DNA of 64,000 bases from Nannocystis sp. RBIL2 (GCF_026626745.1 NZ_JAPNJW010000001.1:310001-374000); one strand, 5' to 3'. Numbered from the stretch's first letter, positions 17,986-27,646 are shown. Made by a program: numbers and translations. The notes: a model not told the origin generated them from the sequence alone.

Positions 17986-18471
17986 ATGGCCCGCCGTCCT
18001 CGCCGCTCGTTCGCCCGCGGTCCCCAGCCGCTCGCCGACGCCGTGTGGAAGTTGGTCAAGACCATCGTCCCCGACCACATGGTCCGGCTCGTCCACGTGC
18101 GCGCCGCGTGGGAGCGGCTGAACCTGCCCTGGCTGCGCGGGCGCGCCTACCCGCTCGCGGTCATGCGGGACGAGGTCATCATCGTGGTCGAGGACAGTCA
18201 GTACCACCACGAACTGATGTACTCGCGGGACGACCTGCTCCACAAGCTCCAGCAGCTCGCCCCCGAGGCCCGCCTCGCCGGCCTGCGCTTCCGCCTCGGC
18301 GCCGTCCCCACGCCCGCCCCGCGCACCCCCGCGCGGGCCGCCGCCGCGCTGCGCCCGCCGACCATGACCGCCGAGCCCAGCGAGGACACCAGCCGCGCCC
18401 TCTCCGACGTCGCCGATCCCGAGCTGCGCCAGGCCATCGCCGGCGCCCGCGTCCGGCTCGGCCGCCCCTGA
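17986..18471 (+). CDS. DciA-like (DUF721) protein
   Basis: A 161-residue protein of the DUF721 type. After a basic N-terminus (ARRPRRSFARGP) comes the conserved PLADAVWKLVKTIVPD...HVRAAWERL, the cationic RGRAYPLAVMRDEVIIVVEDSQYHHEL and LLHKLQQLAPE. This is the KH-like core of DciA, which loads the replicative helicase in bacteria that lack DnaC. The Pro/Ala-rich C-terminus is variable. The ATG at 17986 fits better than one six codons upstream. Replication helicase and DnaA genes are not nearby, so the role rests on family resemblance. Confidence 0.72.
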   Translation: MARRPRRSFARGPQPLADAVWKLVKTIVPDHMVRLVHVRAAWERLNLPWLRGRAYPLAVMRDEVIIVVEDSQYHHELMYSRDDLLHKLQQLAPEARLAGLRFRLGAVPTPAPRTPARAAAALRPPTMTAEPSEDTSRALSDVADPELRQAIAGARVRLGRP

Positions 18472-18514
18472 CCTCCGCGAGTTCCCCTGCTCCGATCGCC
18501 CTCGCTGCCCAGCC

Positions 18515-18568
18515 TCCCGACCTGTCCCGAAGTTCATCCGCTCCCGAAGCCCCGACCTGTCCCGATGG
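18515..18568. repeat. Dispersed repeat units upstream of the 18565 lipoprotein gene
   Basis: Units GACCTGTCCCGAAGTTC and GACCTGTCCCGATGG flank CGCTCCCGAAG. The second unit contains the ATG start of the following lipoprotein gene. Confidence 0.55.
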
Positions 18569-19587
18569 TCAGCTCCTCGCGCATCACCGCCCTCGCCGGC
18601 CTCCTGGGCCTCGCCGCCTGCGGGGCCGACGAAGCTCCGCCCGCGCCTGCGCCCGTCGTCGCGCCCGCCGCCGCGCCGTCCGGCTCCGGGCTCGCCGGCT
18701 TGTTCGGGCGCAAGGATCCGGAGTGGCGCTTCGAATTCAAGGATCCCAAGCCGGGCCCGCGCGCGCCCGTCACCGCGGCCATGCACGCCGAGGTCGGTCT
18801 GCACCGCGTCGCCGACGCCGAGGACCTCGTCGCGCGCCTCGGCCTCACCTGCGGCGACACCTCGATCCGCGCCAGCATGGAAGGTCGCCGCAAGGCCGAG
18901 CGCAAGCGCATCGAGGAGGCCCGCGCCCGCGGCGAGGACGCCGTCACCGCCGCCTCGTGGCTCGATCGCAAGAGCAAGCGCGAGGCCAACCCGCAGGTCC
19001 GCTTCAGCTGCCCCAGGACCCGCAGCGTGCAGCTCACCGATCGCCCGCGGCCGCCCTCCGAGGGCCGCCTGCTGTTCGTGTTCGACAGCGCCGACCACCC
19101 CCTGCGCCACGTCTCGTACCAGCGCACCGCCAAGGACGCCGTCCCCGCGCTCGCCGACTACCAGGACGCGGTCGCCCACTACACCCGCGTCTACGGCCCG
19201 CCCACCAAGGTCCCCGCGCGCGAGCTCCCCCAGCCCGACGCGAACGGTGCGATCGACATCCCCGTCGCCACCAACTTCGAGACCGAGTGGGCCTTCTCCG
19301 ACCTGCTGGTGAAGGTCAGCCTGCTGCGCTACGCCAGCCTTATCACCGTCGGCGAGCGCGTCGAGGTGCCGCCGGGGATCCGTCCCGACGCCCCGCGCCT
19401 CGGCAAGCCCGCGCCCGCAGACTCCCACCCGCCCACGACACCCTCCGCGACTCCAGGCCCGCCGCAGCCCCTCGCCGCCGGCCAGTCCGCCGCGCCGGGC
19501 GGCCCGCCCGCCGCGAGCTCGCCGCCCGCCACGCCGCCTCCGGCCAGCGCAACAGGCCCGTCAGCCCCCGCCGCGCCTGCCGGCTAG
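18565..19587 (+). CDS. Predicted lipoprotein with Pro/Ala-rich tail
   Basis: A 340-residue exported protein. The signal peptide ITALAGLLGLAACGADE ends in the lipobox LAAC at residues 16-19, followed by a Pro/Ala-rich linker. The globular middle (about 60-275) contains CGDTSIRASMEGRRKAERKR, a Cys pair and the folded-looking stretch LLFVFDSADHPLRHVSYQRT. The last ~70 residues are a low-complexity Pro/Ala/Ser tail. I do not recognise the family. The start codon sits in a repeat unit. It lies downstream of the DciA-like gene on the same strand, about 90 bp away. Confidence 0.72.
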   Translation: MVSSSRITALAGLLGLAACGADEAPPAPAPVVAPAAAPSGSGLAGLFGRKDPEWRFEFKDPKPGPRAPVTAAMHAEVGLHRVADAEDLVARLGLTCGDTSIRASMEGRRKAERKRIEEARARGEDAVTAASWLDRKSKREANPQVRFSCPRTRSVQLTDRPRPPSEGRLLFVFDSADHPLRHVSYQRTAKDAVPALADYQDAVAHYTRVYGPPTKVPARELPQPDANGAIDIPVATNFETEWAFSDLLVKVSLLRYASLITVGERVEVPPGIRPDAPRLGKPAPADSHPPTTPSATPGPPQPLAAGQSAAPGGPPAASSPPATPPPASATGPSAPAAPAG

Positions 19588-19690
19588 AGCCGGTCCGCCA
19601 CGACTCCTTCTTCTTTATTAAAGGTCGGCCGGCCGCGCGGGTCATTGCGCGGTGCGGGCCGGGCCGCCATCATGCGGGCCTCGTTCGCTC

Positions 19691-21409
19691 GTGGAGACCC
19701 TGCGGATCCCCATCAACGACTGGCTGACAGCCTTCAACGCGGTGTTGTGGCACGACAGCGTGCTCTACATCGTGATGGCCACCGGCCTCCTCTTCACCGT
19801 GTGGAGCGGCTTCTGCCAGTACCACGCCCTCACCCACGGCGTGAAGATCGTCCGCGGCGACTACGACAAGGCCGACTCGCCCGGGGCCATCAGTCACTTC
19901 CAGGCGCTGTCGGCCGCGCTGTCGGCCACCGTCGGGCTCGGCAACATCGGCGGCGTCGCAGTGGCCATCGCGCTCGGGGGCCCGGGCGCGGTGTTCTGGA
20001 TGTGGATGGTCGGCCTCGCCGGCATGGCGCTCAAGACCACCGAGGTCACCCTGTCGATGCTCTACCGGCGCACCGACAAGCCGGACGAGCCGAGCGGCGG
20101 GCCGATGTGGGTCGCCGACGACGGCCTCGCGCGGCGCAGCCCCAGGCTGCAGCGCGTCGGTCGCGTCCTCGGCGTGCTGTTCTGCATCACCCTGCTGATC
20201 AGCACCATCACCGGCGGCAACATGTTCCAGGCCTGGAACGTCGGCATCGTCACCGAGGAGAGCTTCGGCGTGCCGCAGCAGGTCGTCGGCCTCGTCCTCG
20301 CCGCGCTGGTCGGCGCAGTCATCCTCGGCGGGATCAAGCGGATCGGCGCCGTCGCCGGCGCGCTGGTCCCGGCGATGTGCTTCCTCTACCTGGCCGCCGC
20401 GCTGTACGTGCTCGCGGTCCACGTCGCCGACATCCCGGCGATGCTGCGGCTCATCGTCGCCTCCGCCTTCTCGCCGGCCGAGGCCGCCGGCGCGTTCGTC
20501 GGCGGCACCTCGGGCGCGGCCTTCGTGTGGGGCATGAAGCGGGCCCTGTTCTCGAGCGAGGCCGGCCAGGGCACCTCGCCGATCGCCCACTGCGCCGCCA
20601 AGACCGACGAGCCGGTGCGCGAGGGCGTGGTCGCCGGCCTCGAGCCGTTCATCGACACCCTGGTCGTCTGCACCCTCACCTCGCTGGTCGTGCTGGCCAG
20701 CGGCGCCTGGTGCCGCGACGGCGAGGCCAGCCTGCGCGAGCCGCCGGCCGCGGTGCAGATCGAACCTGGCTGTTGGGACCTGTCCGATACGCCATTGCCC
20801 GAGAAACATGCGCAGGCGCTGGCGATCACCGGCACCGCCTGGCGGCCCGGCGACGCCGTGTTCGTGCTCGCGCGCTACGGGGCGATCGATCCGGCGACCG
20901 GCGGCGACTTGCAGCGGGTCAACGGCGTCGTCGTCGGCGCGGGAGATCGCCTCTATGTCGACTGGACGCCGGTGGGGTCGCCGGGCGCCCCGCTCGCCAG
21001 CGCGCCTGCGCTCGCGGGCCTCGACGTCTACAAGGACTACGTCGGCGCCGCGCTGACCAGCCACGCCTTCGATCGCGTGGCCCCCGGCCTCGGGAAGTGG
21101 CTGGTAGCGGTCGCCTCGTGGCTGTTCGCGGTGTCGACGATGATCTCGTACGCCTACTACGGCGAGCAGGGCATGGTCTACATGGCCGGGCGCCGCTCGA
21201 TCGTCCCCTTCAAGATCGTCTATTGCCTGAGCATCCTGCTCGCCTGCGCAGGCTGGATCAGCACCGAGGCGGAGCTCGACAACTTGTCCTCGGTCGGCAC
21301 CGGCGTGATGTTGTGGGTCAACATCCCGATCACGCTGCTGTTCGCGGGCGAGACGATGCGGGCCTACCGCGGCTACTTCGCGCGTGTACGCGCGGCACGG
21401 CGGCGGTGA
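19691..21409 (+). CDS. AGCS-family amino acid:Na+ symporter with a large extra loop
   Basis: A 572-residue transporter of the alanine/glycine:cation symporter family. The family signatures are seen in order: FCQYHALTHGVKIVRGDYD, ALSATVGLGNIGGVAVAIALGGPGAVFWMW, MALKTTEVTLSMLYR and SSEAGQGTSPIAHCAAKT (the conserved GxGxxP-like region). Typical members are ~450-490 residues; the excess is one ~120-residue hydrophilic block (about residues 350-470) between late membrane helices. That block contains CRDGEASLREPP and a copy of the dispersed repeat encoding LSDTPLPEKHAQ. The start is the GTG at 19691 (VETLRIPIND), the family's normal N-terminus. It probably imports alanine, glycine or glutamine. Confidence 0.87.
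   Translation: METLRIPINDWLTAFNAVLWHDSVLYIVMATGLLFTVWSGFCQYHALTHGVKIVRGDYDKADSPGAISHFQALSAALSATVGLGNIGGVAVAIALGGPGAVFWMWMVGLAGMALKTTEVTLSMLYRRTDKPDEPSGGPMWVADDGLARRSPRLQRVGRVLGVLFCITLLISTITGGNMFQAWNVGIVTEESFGVPQQVVGLVLAALVGAVILGGIKRIGAVAGALVPAMCFLYLAAALYVLAVHVADIPAMLRLIVASAFSPAEAAGAFVGGTSGAAFVWGMKRALFSSEAGQGTSPIAHCAAKTDEPVREGVVAGLEPFIDTLVVCTLTSLVVLASGAWCRDGEASLREPPAAVQIEPGCWDLSDTPLPEKHAQALAITGTAWRPGDAVFVLARYGAIDPATGGDLQRVNGVVVGAGDRLYVDWTPVGSPGAPLASAPALAGLDVYKDYVGAALTSHAFDRVAPGLGKWLVAVASWLFAVSTMISYAYYGEQGMVYMAGRRSIVPFKIVYCLSILLACAGWISTEAELDNLSSVGTGVMLWVNIPITLLFAGETMRAYRGYFARVRAARRR
20765..20816. repeat. In-frame dispersed repeat copy within the AGCS symporter gene
   Basis: GGGACCTGTCCGATACG followed by CCCGAGAAACATGCGC, in the same degenerate pattern as the intergenic copies. 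It is translated within the non-conserved extracytoplasmic loop without disturbing the frame. Confidence 0.5.
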
Positions 21410-21770
21410 GCGTCACAAGTGTCCGCGTCGCGCCGCGGCCGTGACTCCACGCGGATCGGCTCGTGAGGTCGACCTCGGACCGCCGCGACGTGGGTGCGAA
21501 GCGCCACGATTCGCGGCGCAGCGAGGCTTTTGGCCGCGGGCGCGTCCACGCGCATGCGCGCTGGCGGGGGGCGCAGCGGCCGGCGCGCCCCGCGAAATCG
21601 CGGCGTATGGCCGAAAGAACAGCCCAGCTGCGGCCCCTGCGGGCCTCGCCGAAGTGGGGCCCGAGCCGCTGCCCGACGGACGACAAAAGCTTGGACCGAG
21701 ACCGACCCGCGGGCCTTTGTCGCAGCGTCGCCTCGCGATATAAAGGGCGAGCGAGACTGGAGCGCCGCGA
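21410..21770. other. 361-bp gap with no convincing gene
   Basis: The gap between the symporter and trpB2 is GC-rich. All open frames in it are short and compositionally random, and there is no hairpin or repeat-family copy that I can point to. It presumably holds the trpB2 promoter. GACTGGAG about 10-15 bases before the ATG at 21771 is a plausible ribosome binding site. Confidence 0.5.
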
Positions 21771-23141
21771 ATGACCGAGTCCCTGACGCGTTTTGAACTC
21801 CCCCAGAGCGCAATTCCGACACGTTGGTACAACATCCAGGCCGATCTTCCGCGCCCGCTCCCCGTGGTCCTGCATCCAGGCACCAAGAGCCCGGTCACTC
21901 CTGACGACCTGCTGCCGCTGTTCCCGCCCGAGATCATCAGCCAGGAGGTCTCGCGTGAGCGCTTCATCGACATCCCGGAGGAGGTCCGCGAGATCTACAA
22001 GCTGTGGCGGCCCACCCCCCTGATGCGGGCGCGGCGCCTGGAGAAGGCGCTCGGGACCACCGCCAAGATCTACTACAAGTACGAAGGCGTCTCGCCGAGC
22101 GGCAGCCACAAGCTCAACACCGCGATCCCGCAGGCGTACTACAACAAGCAGGTCGGCGTCGCCGGCCTGACCACGGAGACAGGTGCGGGTCAGTGGGGCA
22201 CGGCCCTGTCGCAGGCCTGCAACTTTTTCAACCTCGAGTGCCACGTCTTCATGGTGAAGGTCAGCTTCCACCAGAAGCCGTACCGGCGCGCGATCATCCA
22301 GAGCTTCGGCGCCAACGTCACCGCCAGCCCGAGCGACAGGACCGAGGCCGGGCGGTCGATCCTCGCCCAGGATCCCGACAGCACCGGCAGCCTCGGCATC
22401 GCCATCAGCGAGGCGGTCGAGATGGCGGCCAAGAGCGGCGGCAAGTACAAGTACGCGCTCGGCTCGGTGCTCAACCATGTGCTGATGCATCAGTCGATCA
22501 TCGGCCAGGAGGCGATGTTGCAGCTCGACCGCGCCGGCGACAGCCCCGACATCATCGTCGGCTGCGTCGGCGGCGGCAGCAACTTCGCCGGCATCGCGGT
22601 GCCCTACCTGCGCGACAAGATCGTCCACGGCCGCAACGTGCGGGTCGTCGCGGTCGAGCCCGCGGCGTGCCCCACCCTCACCCGCGGCGTCTACGCCTAC
22701 GACTACGGCGACACCGCCGGCATGGCGCCGATGGTCAAGATGCACACCCTCGGCGCCAAGTTCATCCCGCCGCCGGTGCACGCGGGCGGCCTGCGGTACC
22801 ACGGCGTCGGCAGCGTCATCAGCGAGCTGCTCGACCAGAAGCTGATCGAGGCCTACTCGGTCCCGCAGCTCGAGGTGTTCAAGTCGGCCGTCACCTTCCT
22901 GCGCGCCGAGGGCATCGTCCCGGCGCCCGAGGCCGGCCACGCCGTCGCCCAGGTGATCCGCGAGGCCATCCGGGCCAAGGAAGAGGGCACCTCGCCGGTG
23001 ATCCTGTTCAACCTGTGCGGCCACGGCCACTTCGACATGACGGCGTACGACGCCTACTTCCGCGGCGAGCTGACCGACTACGCCTACCCGCAGGCGGCGA
23101 TCGAGGCGGCTCTGGCCGAGCTGCCCGACGTCAAGATCTGA
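21771..23141 (+). CDS. trpB: Tryptophan synthase beta chain, TrpB2 type
   Basis: A 456-residue PLP enzyme that joins indole and serine to give tryptophan. The PLP lysine is in SPSGSHKLNTAIPQAYYNK and the phosphate loop is VGCVGGGSNFAGI. The catalytic Glu region TTETGAGQWG is intact. The long N-terminal extension (LPRPLPVVLHPGTKSPV) and KPYRRAIIQSFGANVTASPS identify the TrpB2 subgroup, which usually works without TrpA and is linked to indole salvage. No trpA or other tryptophan-pathway gene is nearby. Instead it is followed by a sensor kinase, tryptophanase, a receiver, a roadblock protein and TrpRS, all on the same strand. Confidence 0.93.
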   Translation: MTESLTRFELPQSAIPTRWYNIQADLPRPLPVVLHPGTKSPVTPDDLLPLFPPEIISQEVSRERFIDIPEEVREIYKLWRPTPLMRARRLEKALGTTAKIYYKYEGVSPSGSHKLNTAIPQAYYNKQVGVAGLTTETGAGQWGTALSQACNFFNLECHVFMVKVSFHQKPYRRAIIQSFGANVTASPSDRTEAGRSILAQDPDSTGSLGIAISEAVEMAAKSGGKYKYALGSVLNHVLMHQSIIGQEAMLQLDRAGDSPDIIVGCVGGGSNFAGIAVPYLRDKIVHGRNVRVVAVEPAACPTLTRGVYAYDYGDTAGMAPMVKMHTLGAKFIPPPVHAGGLRYHGVGSVISELLDQKLIEAYSVPQLEVFKSAVTFLRAEGIVPAPEAGHAVAQVIREAIRAKEEGTSPVILFNLCGHGHFDMTAYDAYFRGELTDYAYPQAAIEAALAELPDVKI

Positions 23142-23290
23142 GCGCGGTATCGTCCGCTGGATACGTCGAGGCGACGCGGCGAGGGCCGCGCCGCCTCGAG
23201 TCGCGAGGGTGCATGTGGGTCTCCGGCGTCGTCGTCATCCGCGTGCAGATGCTGCGGTGACTCTTGTTTTTGCGCCCCGCTTCTCCGACC

Positions 23291-25384
23291 ATGGCGAACA
23301 CTGTGCAGGCCGACGACGCAGCCAGCACCGCGACCCCGGGTGACGCGGCCGGGCCCTCCGGCAACGGACCCGATCCTTCGCCCCGGCGCGAACCGTTGAC
23401 GCCGCTGCTGCTGTGCTCGGCGGCCTTCGCCGGCTCTGCGACCGCGGCCGCGTGCCGCCAGGCCGGTGAGCTGCGGCCGGTCGCGCCCCGCGAGCTCGGC
23501 ACCGTCGTCGCCACGCGCCGCGCCAGTCGTCCGTGCGTGGTGCTGCTCGACGAGCACCTCCTCTGCGACGACGGCCGCGTCGAGCTGCAGCCCGTCGGTC
23601 CGACCCGCATCATCAGCCTCCTGCCCGGCAGCAAGGCCGAGGTCCTGCAGCAGCGCTTCGGCGACGCGCTCTCCTCCATCCTGTCCCCGGAGCCAGGTGC
23701 GGCCGCGCTGCTCGTCGCCATCCGCACCGCCCTGCGCGACGCCGCGGCCGACGATCGCCTGCTCGGCCTCGAGGCCGAGCGCCGCCGCCTCGCCGGCGAG
23801 ATCACCAAGCTCAACCGGATCGGCATCGCCCTGTCGACCGAGCGTGATCAGGAGCGGCTCCTCAACTTCATCCTCACCACCGCCCGCGACTTCACCTGCT
23901 CCGACGCCGGCTCGCTCTACATCGTCGAGAAGGACGCCAGCGGCACCAAGCGGCTGCGCTTCAACAACTCGCAGAACGACTCGCTGCCGCACCTCGAGCT
24001 GGTCAAGTTCACCATCCCGGTGTCGAAGAGCACCCTCGCCGGCTACGTCGCCGTCACCGGCGAGCCCGTCAACATCCCTGACGCCTACCTGCTCGATTCG
24101 AAGGCCGAGTACAGCTTCAACCCCGCCTTCGACCAGCGCACCGGCTACCGCACGCGCAGCATGCTCGTGCTGCCGATGAAGAACCAGGACGACCAGGTCA
24201 TCGGCGTCCTCCAGCTGATCAACCGCAAGATCTCGCGCACCGCCACGCTGACGGCCGCCGACATCGACAACGTCGTCCTGCCCTACGACGACGCCGCGCT
24301 CGAGCTGACGCTCTCGCTGGCCAGCCAGACCGCGATCTCGCTGACGAACAACCAGCTCTACGAGGGCCTGCGAGAGAGCCTCGTCGAGCTCAAGCAGACC
24401 CAGGCGCAGCTCGTCCAGGGCGAGAAGCTCGCCAGCCTCGGCCAGCTCACCGCCGGCGTCGCCCACGAGATCAACAACCCGCTGGCGTTCAGCCGCAACA
24501 ACACGCACCTCGCCCACGAGCGCGTCCTCAAGGTCGCGCGGCGGCTCGCGGTGCAGCGCTGGCTCGACGCCGGCGTCGGCGGCGACCCGCAGCCGCGCGT
24601 GGCCGCGGCCCGGGCGATCCTCGACAAGCTCAAGGAAGACAAGGACATCGGCCCCGACGCCAAGGACGTGATCGCCGACCTCGGCAGCATGCCGGCGCCG
24701 AAGCAGATCGAGCTGCTGAAGATGTTCTTCAGCTACGTCAGCCAGAGCCGCGAGCAGAAGGAAGGCCCGATCGAGGAGGTCCTCGCGCGCACGCAGAAGG
24801 TGCTCGAGGAGTGCTTCATCGGCCTCGATCGCATGGCGGAGATCGTACTCGGCCTCCGCAACTTCGCTCGCCTCGACGAGGCGCAGTTCCAGAACGCCGA
24901 CATCGACGAGGGGATCCGCCAGACCCTGATGATCCTCTCCAACAACGCGCGCGACAAGGGCGTCAAGTTGACGTCCGATCTCACGCTGACGCGCCCCTAC
25001 GCCTGCTTCCCCGCCAAGCTCAACCAGGTAGTACTGAACCTCGTGAACAACGCGATCGACGCCACCCCGCGCGGTGGTGAAGTTCACGTGGACACGCGGG
25101 TCAACGGCCCCTGGGTCGAGATCGCGGTGAAGGACGACGGCGAAGGCATCTCGGACGCCAACATCTCGAAGATTTTCGATCCCTTCTTCACCACCAAGCC
25201 GGTCGGCAAGGGGACAGGATTGGGCCTGTCGATCAGCTACCGGATCGTGATGGAACACCAGGGGACGATCGCAGTGACGCGCAACGAAACGGCGGGGGTA
25301 ACCTTCCTCATTCGGATCCCGACCGAGCCCAAGGACCCGGGCACGAGGACCGAAGGGGCCGCCAAGGCCGCGGAGAGCCCATGA
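23291..25384 (+). CDS. Soluble GAF-domain sensor histidine kinase
   Basis: A 697-residue cytoplasmic kinase without membrane helices. Residues ~35-150 form an alpha/beta region ([37 protein letters not shown]) that could be a degenerate receiver. A GAF domain follows at ~195-350 ([21 protein letters not shown]...[20 protein letters not shown]). The H-box is [19 protein letters not shown]. It is separated from the second dimerisation helix ([16 protein letters not shown]) by about 60 residues more than usual. The ATPase domain has [28 protein letters not shown] and GTGLGLSIS. The start is the ATG at 23291; an upstream ATG is possible. Its TGA overlaps the ATG of tryptophanase, so the two are translationally coupled. 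The signal is unknown; tryptophan or indole is an inference from context. Confidence 0.92.
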   Translation: MANTVQADDAASTATPGDAAGPSGNGPDPSPRREPLTPLLLCSAAFAGSATAAACRQAGELRPVAPRELGTVVATRRASRPCVVLLDEHLLCDDGRVELQPVGPTRIISLLPGSKAEVLQQRFGDALSSILSPEPGAAALLVAIRTALRDAAADDRLLGLEAERRRLAGEITKLNRIGIALSTERDQERLLNFILTTARDFTCSDAGSLYIVEKDASGTKRLRFNNSQNDSLPHLELVKFTIPVSKSTLAGYVAVTGEPVNIPDAYLLDSKAEYSFNPAFDQRTGYRTRSMLVLPMKNQDDQVIGVLQLINRKISRTATLTAADIDNVVLPYDDAALELTLSLASQTAISLTNNQLYEGLRESLVELKQTQAQLVQGEKLASLGQLTAGVAHEINNPLAFSRNNTHLAHERVLKVARRLAVQRWLDAGVGGDPQPRVAAARAILDKLKEDKDIGPDAKDVIADLGSMPAPKQIELLKMFFSYVSQSREQKEGPIEEVLARTQKVLEECFIGLDRMAEIVLGLRNFARLDEAQFQNADIDEGIRQTLMILSNNARDKGVKLTSDLTLTRPYACFPAKLNQVVLNLVNNAIDATPRGGEVHVDTRVNGPWVEIAVKDDGEGISDANISKIFDPFFTTKPVGKGTGLGLSISYRIVMEHQGTIAVTRNETAGVTFLIRIPTEPKDPGTRTEGAAKAAESP

Positions 25385-26796
25385 GCAGAGCCAGACAGAT
25401 CATCCCGTACAAGGCGAAGGTCGTCGAGCCGATCGCGCTGCTCCCTTATGAGGAGCGGGTCCGGCGGATCGAGGCGTGCGGCAACAACTTGTTCCGCCTC
25501 GCATCACACGACGTGTACATCGACCTCGTGACCGACTCCGGCACCGGAGCCCTCTCGGCGGCACAGATGGGCCGCATGATGATCGGCGACGAGGCCTACG
25601 CCGGTTCACGCTCCTTCTTCGAGATGGAGCGGCAGATCCGCGAGACGATGGGGTACCGCTACACCATCCCGGCGCATCAGGGTCGCGCCGCCGAGCGCGT
25701 GCTCGACTTCGTGCTGATCAAAAAGCACATGATCGTGCCCGGCAACTCGCACTTCGACACGACCAAGGCGCACATCGAGTTCGCCGGCGGCCGCGCGATC
25801 GACTGCACGATCGACGCCGGCCGCAGCTCGACGGGCTACCACCCGTTCAAGGGCGACGTCGACCTGGCGAAGCTCGAGAGCGTCATCCGCGAGTACGGCC
25901 CGCGCCACGTCGCCTACATCCTGATGACGGTGACGTGCAACTCGGGCGGCGGTCAGCCGGTGTCGATGGAGAACATCCGCGAGGTGCGGCGGATCGCCGA
26001 CCAGTACGGTCTCCTCGTCATCCTCGACGCCGCGCGCTTCGCCGAGAACGCGTGGTTCATCAAGCACCGCGAGCCCGGCTACGCGACCAAGACGATCCAG
26101 GAGATCGTCGCGGAGATGTGCAGCTACACCGACGCGGCGATCATGAGCGCGAAGAAGGACGCGCTGGTGCCGATGGGCGGGTTCATCGCCGTGCGCGACG
26201 ACCTGCTGTACGAGCGCCTCAAGGCCCCGACGATCCTGTTCGAGGGCTTCTACACCTACGGCGGCATGTCCGGCGCCGACATGGAGGCGCTCGCGCAGGG
26301 CCTGCGCGAGGTCACCGAGGAGCCGTACCTCACCTACCGCATCGGTCAGGTCAAGCGCTTCGGCGAGCTGCTCAGCGCCGCCGGCGTGCCGCTGGTCGAG
26401 CCGCTGGGCGGCCACGCGGTGTTCATCGACGCGCGGCGGTTCTTCACCAACGTCCCCGAGGACGAGTTCCCGGCGCAGCTCTTGTGCGTCGAGCTCTACA
26501 AGGAGGGCGGTGTGCGCGCCGTGGAGGTCGGCAGCGTCCTCATCGGCCGCGACCCCGACACCGGCGAGAACATCCGCCCCAACCTGGACCTGTGCCGAAT
26601 CACCATTCCGCGCCGCGTCTACACCATGGAGCACCTGGAGTACGTCGCGGACGTCGTGCGCACCGTGTTCGAAGAGAAGGGCCAGCGCATGCGCCACGGC
26701 CTTCGCTTCGAGGTCGAAGCCCCCGGAATTCGCCACTTTGCGTCCACTTTCCGCTACGTGCGCGGCGCGGACGGTGGTACAGGAGATTTACCGTGA
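25381..26796 (+). CDS. tnaA: Tryptophanase (tryptophan indole-lyase)
   Basis: A 471-residue beta-eliminating lyase that splits tryptophan into indole, pyruvate and ammonia. The N-terminal VVEPIALLPYEERVRRIEA and LVTDSGTGALSAAQMGRMMIGDEAYAGS are highly characteristic. The PLP lysine lies in AAIMSAKKDALVPMGGF. ILDAARFAENAWFIKHREPGY and the C-terminal LCRITIPRRVYTMEHLEYV also match the family. Tyrosine phenol-lyase is the close alternative; the residues separating the two cannot be assigned with certainty here, but the tryptophan-related neighbours favour tryptophanase. The ATG overlaps the kinase stop (ATGA). There is no TnaC leader-peptide region, since the upstream sequence is kinase coding sequence. 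Confidence 0.88.
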   Translation: MSRARQIIPYKAKVVEPIALLPYEERVRRIEACGNNLFRLASHDVYIDLVTDSGTGALSAAQMGRMMIGDEAYAGSRSFFEMERQIRETMGYRYTIPAHQGRAAERVLDFVLIKKHMIVPGNSHFDTTKAHIEFAGGRAIDCTIDAGRSSTGYHPFKGDVDLAKLESVIREYGPRHVAYILMTVTCNSGGGQPVSMENIREVRRIADQYGLLVILDAARFAENAWFIKHREPGYATKTIQEIVAEMCSYTDAAIMSAKKDALVPMGGFIAVRDDLLYERLKAPTILFEGFYTYGGMSGADMEALAQGLREVTEEPYLTYRIGQVKRFGELLSAAGVPLVEPLGGHAVFIDARRFFTNVPEDEFPAQLLCVELYKEGGVRAVEVGSVLIGRDPDTGENIRPNLDLCRITIPRRVYTMEHLEYVADVVRTVFEEKGQRMRHGLRFEVEAPGIRHFASTFRYVRGADGGTGDLP

Positions 26797-27028
26797 CCAC
26801 TCACGCGCGAAAAGGCCCTAGCTGGCCTCACGGGCCGCTTCCCAGGCCCTCCGGGCTCCATGGCCCCACCGGCCCTGGCTCGCTCCACCGGCGCTCCAGC
26901 GAGCGGCTCCACGGAGTCCTTGCGAACCGGATGCGCCCCTGCCACCATGCGCGAACGGAGCAGACTCTCTCTCGCATCGAGGGTTCCCCGCGCTACGACC
27001 GGTTGCCCAGCGAGAAGCGAGGTATTGC

Positions 27029-27496
27029 ATGAGTTGGAAGGAATTCCAGAAGACCGGCACGATCGGCCAAGAGGACAAGCAGGTCCTCTCGCTGCTCATC
27101 GTCGATGACGAGCGGGGCATCCTCAACACGCTGGAGGAGAGCTTCCGCGACATGTTCAAGGTCTACACCGCCAACTCGGGCACCGAGGCGCTGCAGATCT
27201 TCCGGGCCAACGAGATTCAGTTGGTGCTCAGCGACCAGCGCATGCCGGAGATGACGGGTGTCGAGCTGTTCGGCAAGCTCAAGGAGATCAACCCGACGCC
27301 GGTGCGCATCCTGATCACCGGCTACTCCGACATCAACGTGGTAATCCGCGGCCTCAACGAGGGTTTGATGTGGCAGTACGTCACGAAGCCCTGGGACACC
27401 GAGGATCTCAAGGCGCTGTTGCGTCGGGCTGCGAAGCACTACCTCAAAGAGACGCAGCAAGACGCGCCGCCGCCGATCCGCGGGCTGAGCTTCTGA
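27029..27496 (+). CDS. Single-domain response regulator
   Basis: A 155-residue receiver without an output domain. After a 22-residue leader (MSWKEFQKTGTIGQEDKQ) come LSLLIVDDERGILNTLEESF, the phosphoacceptor Asp in LVLSDQRMPEMTGVELF, the Thr in ILITGYSDINVVIRGLNEG and the Lys in YVTKPWD. The remaining ~30 residues (ALLRRAAKHYLKETQQD) are a helix and a loose tail. The DQRMP and VTKPW variants are typical of receivers that accompany GAF/PAS kinases in myxobacteria and of RpfG-like proteins. A GAGG-like ribosome binding site precedes the ATG. It is the probable partner of the kinase at 23291, 1.6 kb upstream. Confidence 0.88.
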   Translation: MSWKEFQKTGTIGQEDKQVLSLLIVDDERGILNTLEESFRDMFKVYTANSGTEALQIFRANEIQLVLSDQRMPEMTGVELFGKLKEINPTPVRILITGYSDINVVIRGLNEGLMWQYVTKPWDTEDLKALLRRAAKHYLKETQQDAPPPIRGLSF

Positions 27497-27527
27497 GGCG
27501 CCGAACTGGGCCTCACAGCCCGGTGCG

Positions 27528-27545
27528 GCGCGCCGTCAGGCGCGC
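27528..27545 (+). terminator. Possible terminator hairpin after the receiver gene
   Basis: GCGCGCC-GTCA-GGCGCGC, a 7-bp perfect stem with a 4-base loop followed by TTGG, 32 bp after the stop codon. There is no real T-tract, so this is tentative. Confidence 0.3.
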
Positions 27546-27646
27546 TTGGACGAACGTCCGGATCGTGCAAAAAATGATAGATTGTCGCCCCGCGCCACGG
27601 CTACCATGACCTGGCCCCGACTGCACGGATCACGAAGGAACTCGAA

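Noticed and set aside
21410..21770. Tryptophan-responsive leader or T-box before trpB2
   Set aside because: No run of Trp codons, no T-box bulge or specifier-loop pattern, and no stem-loop series could be made out.
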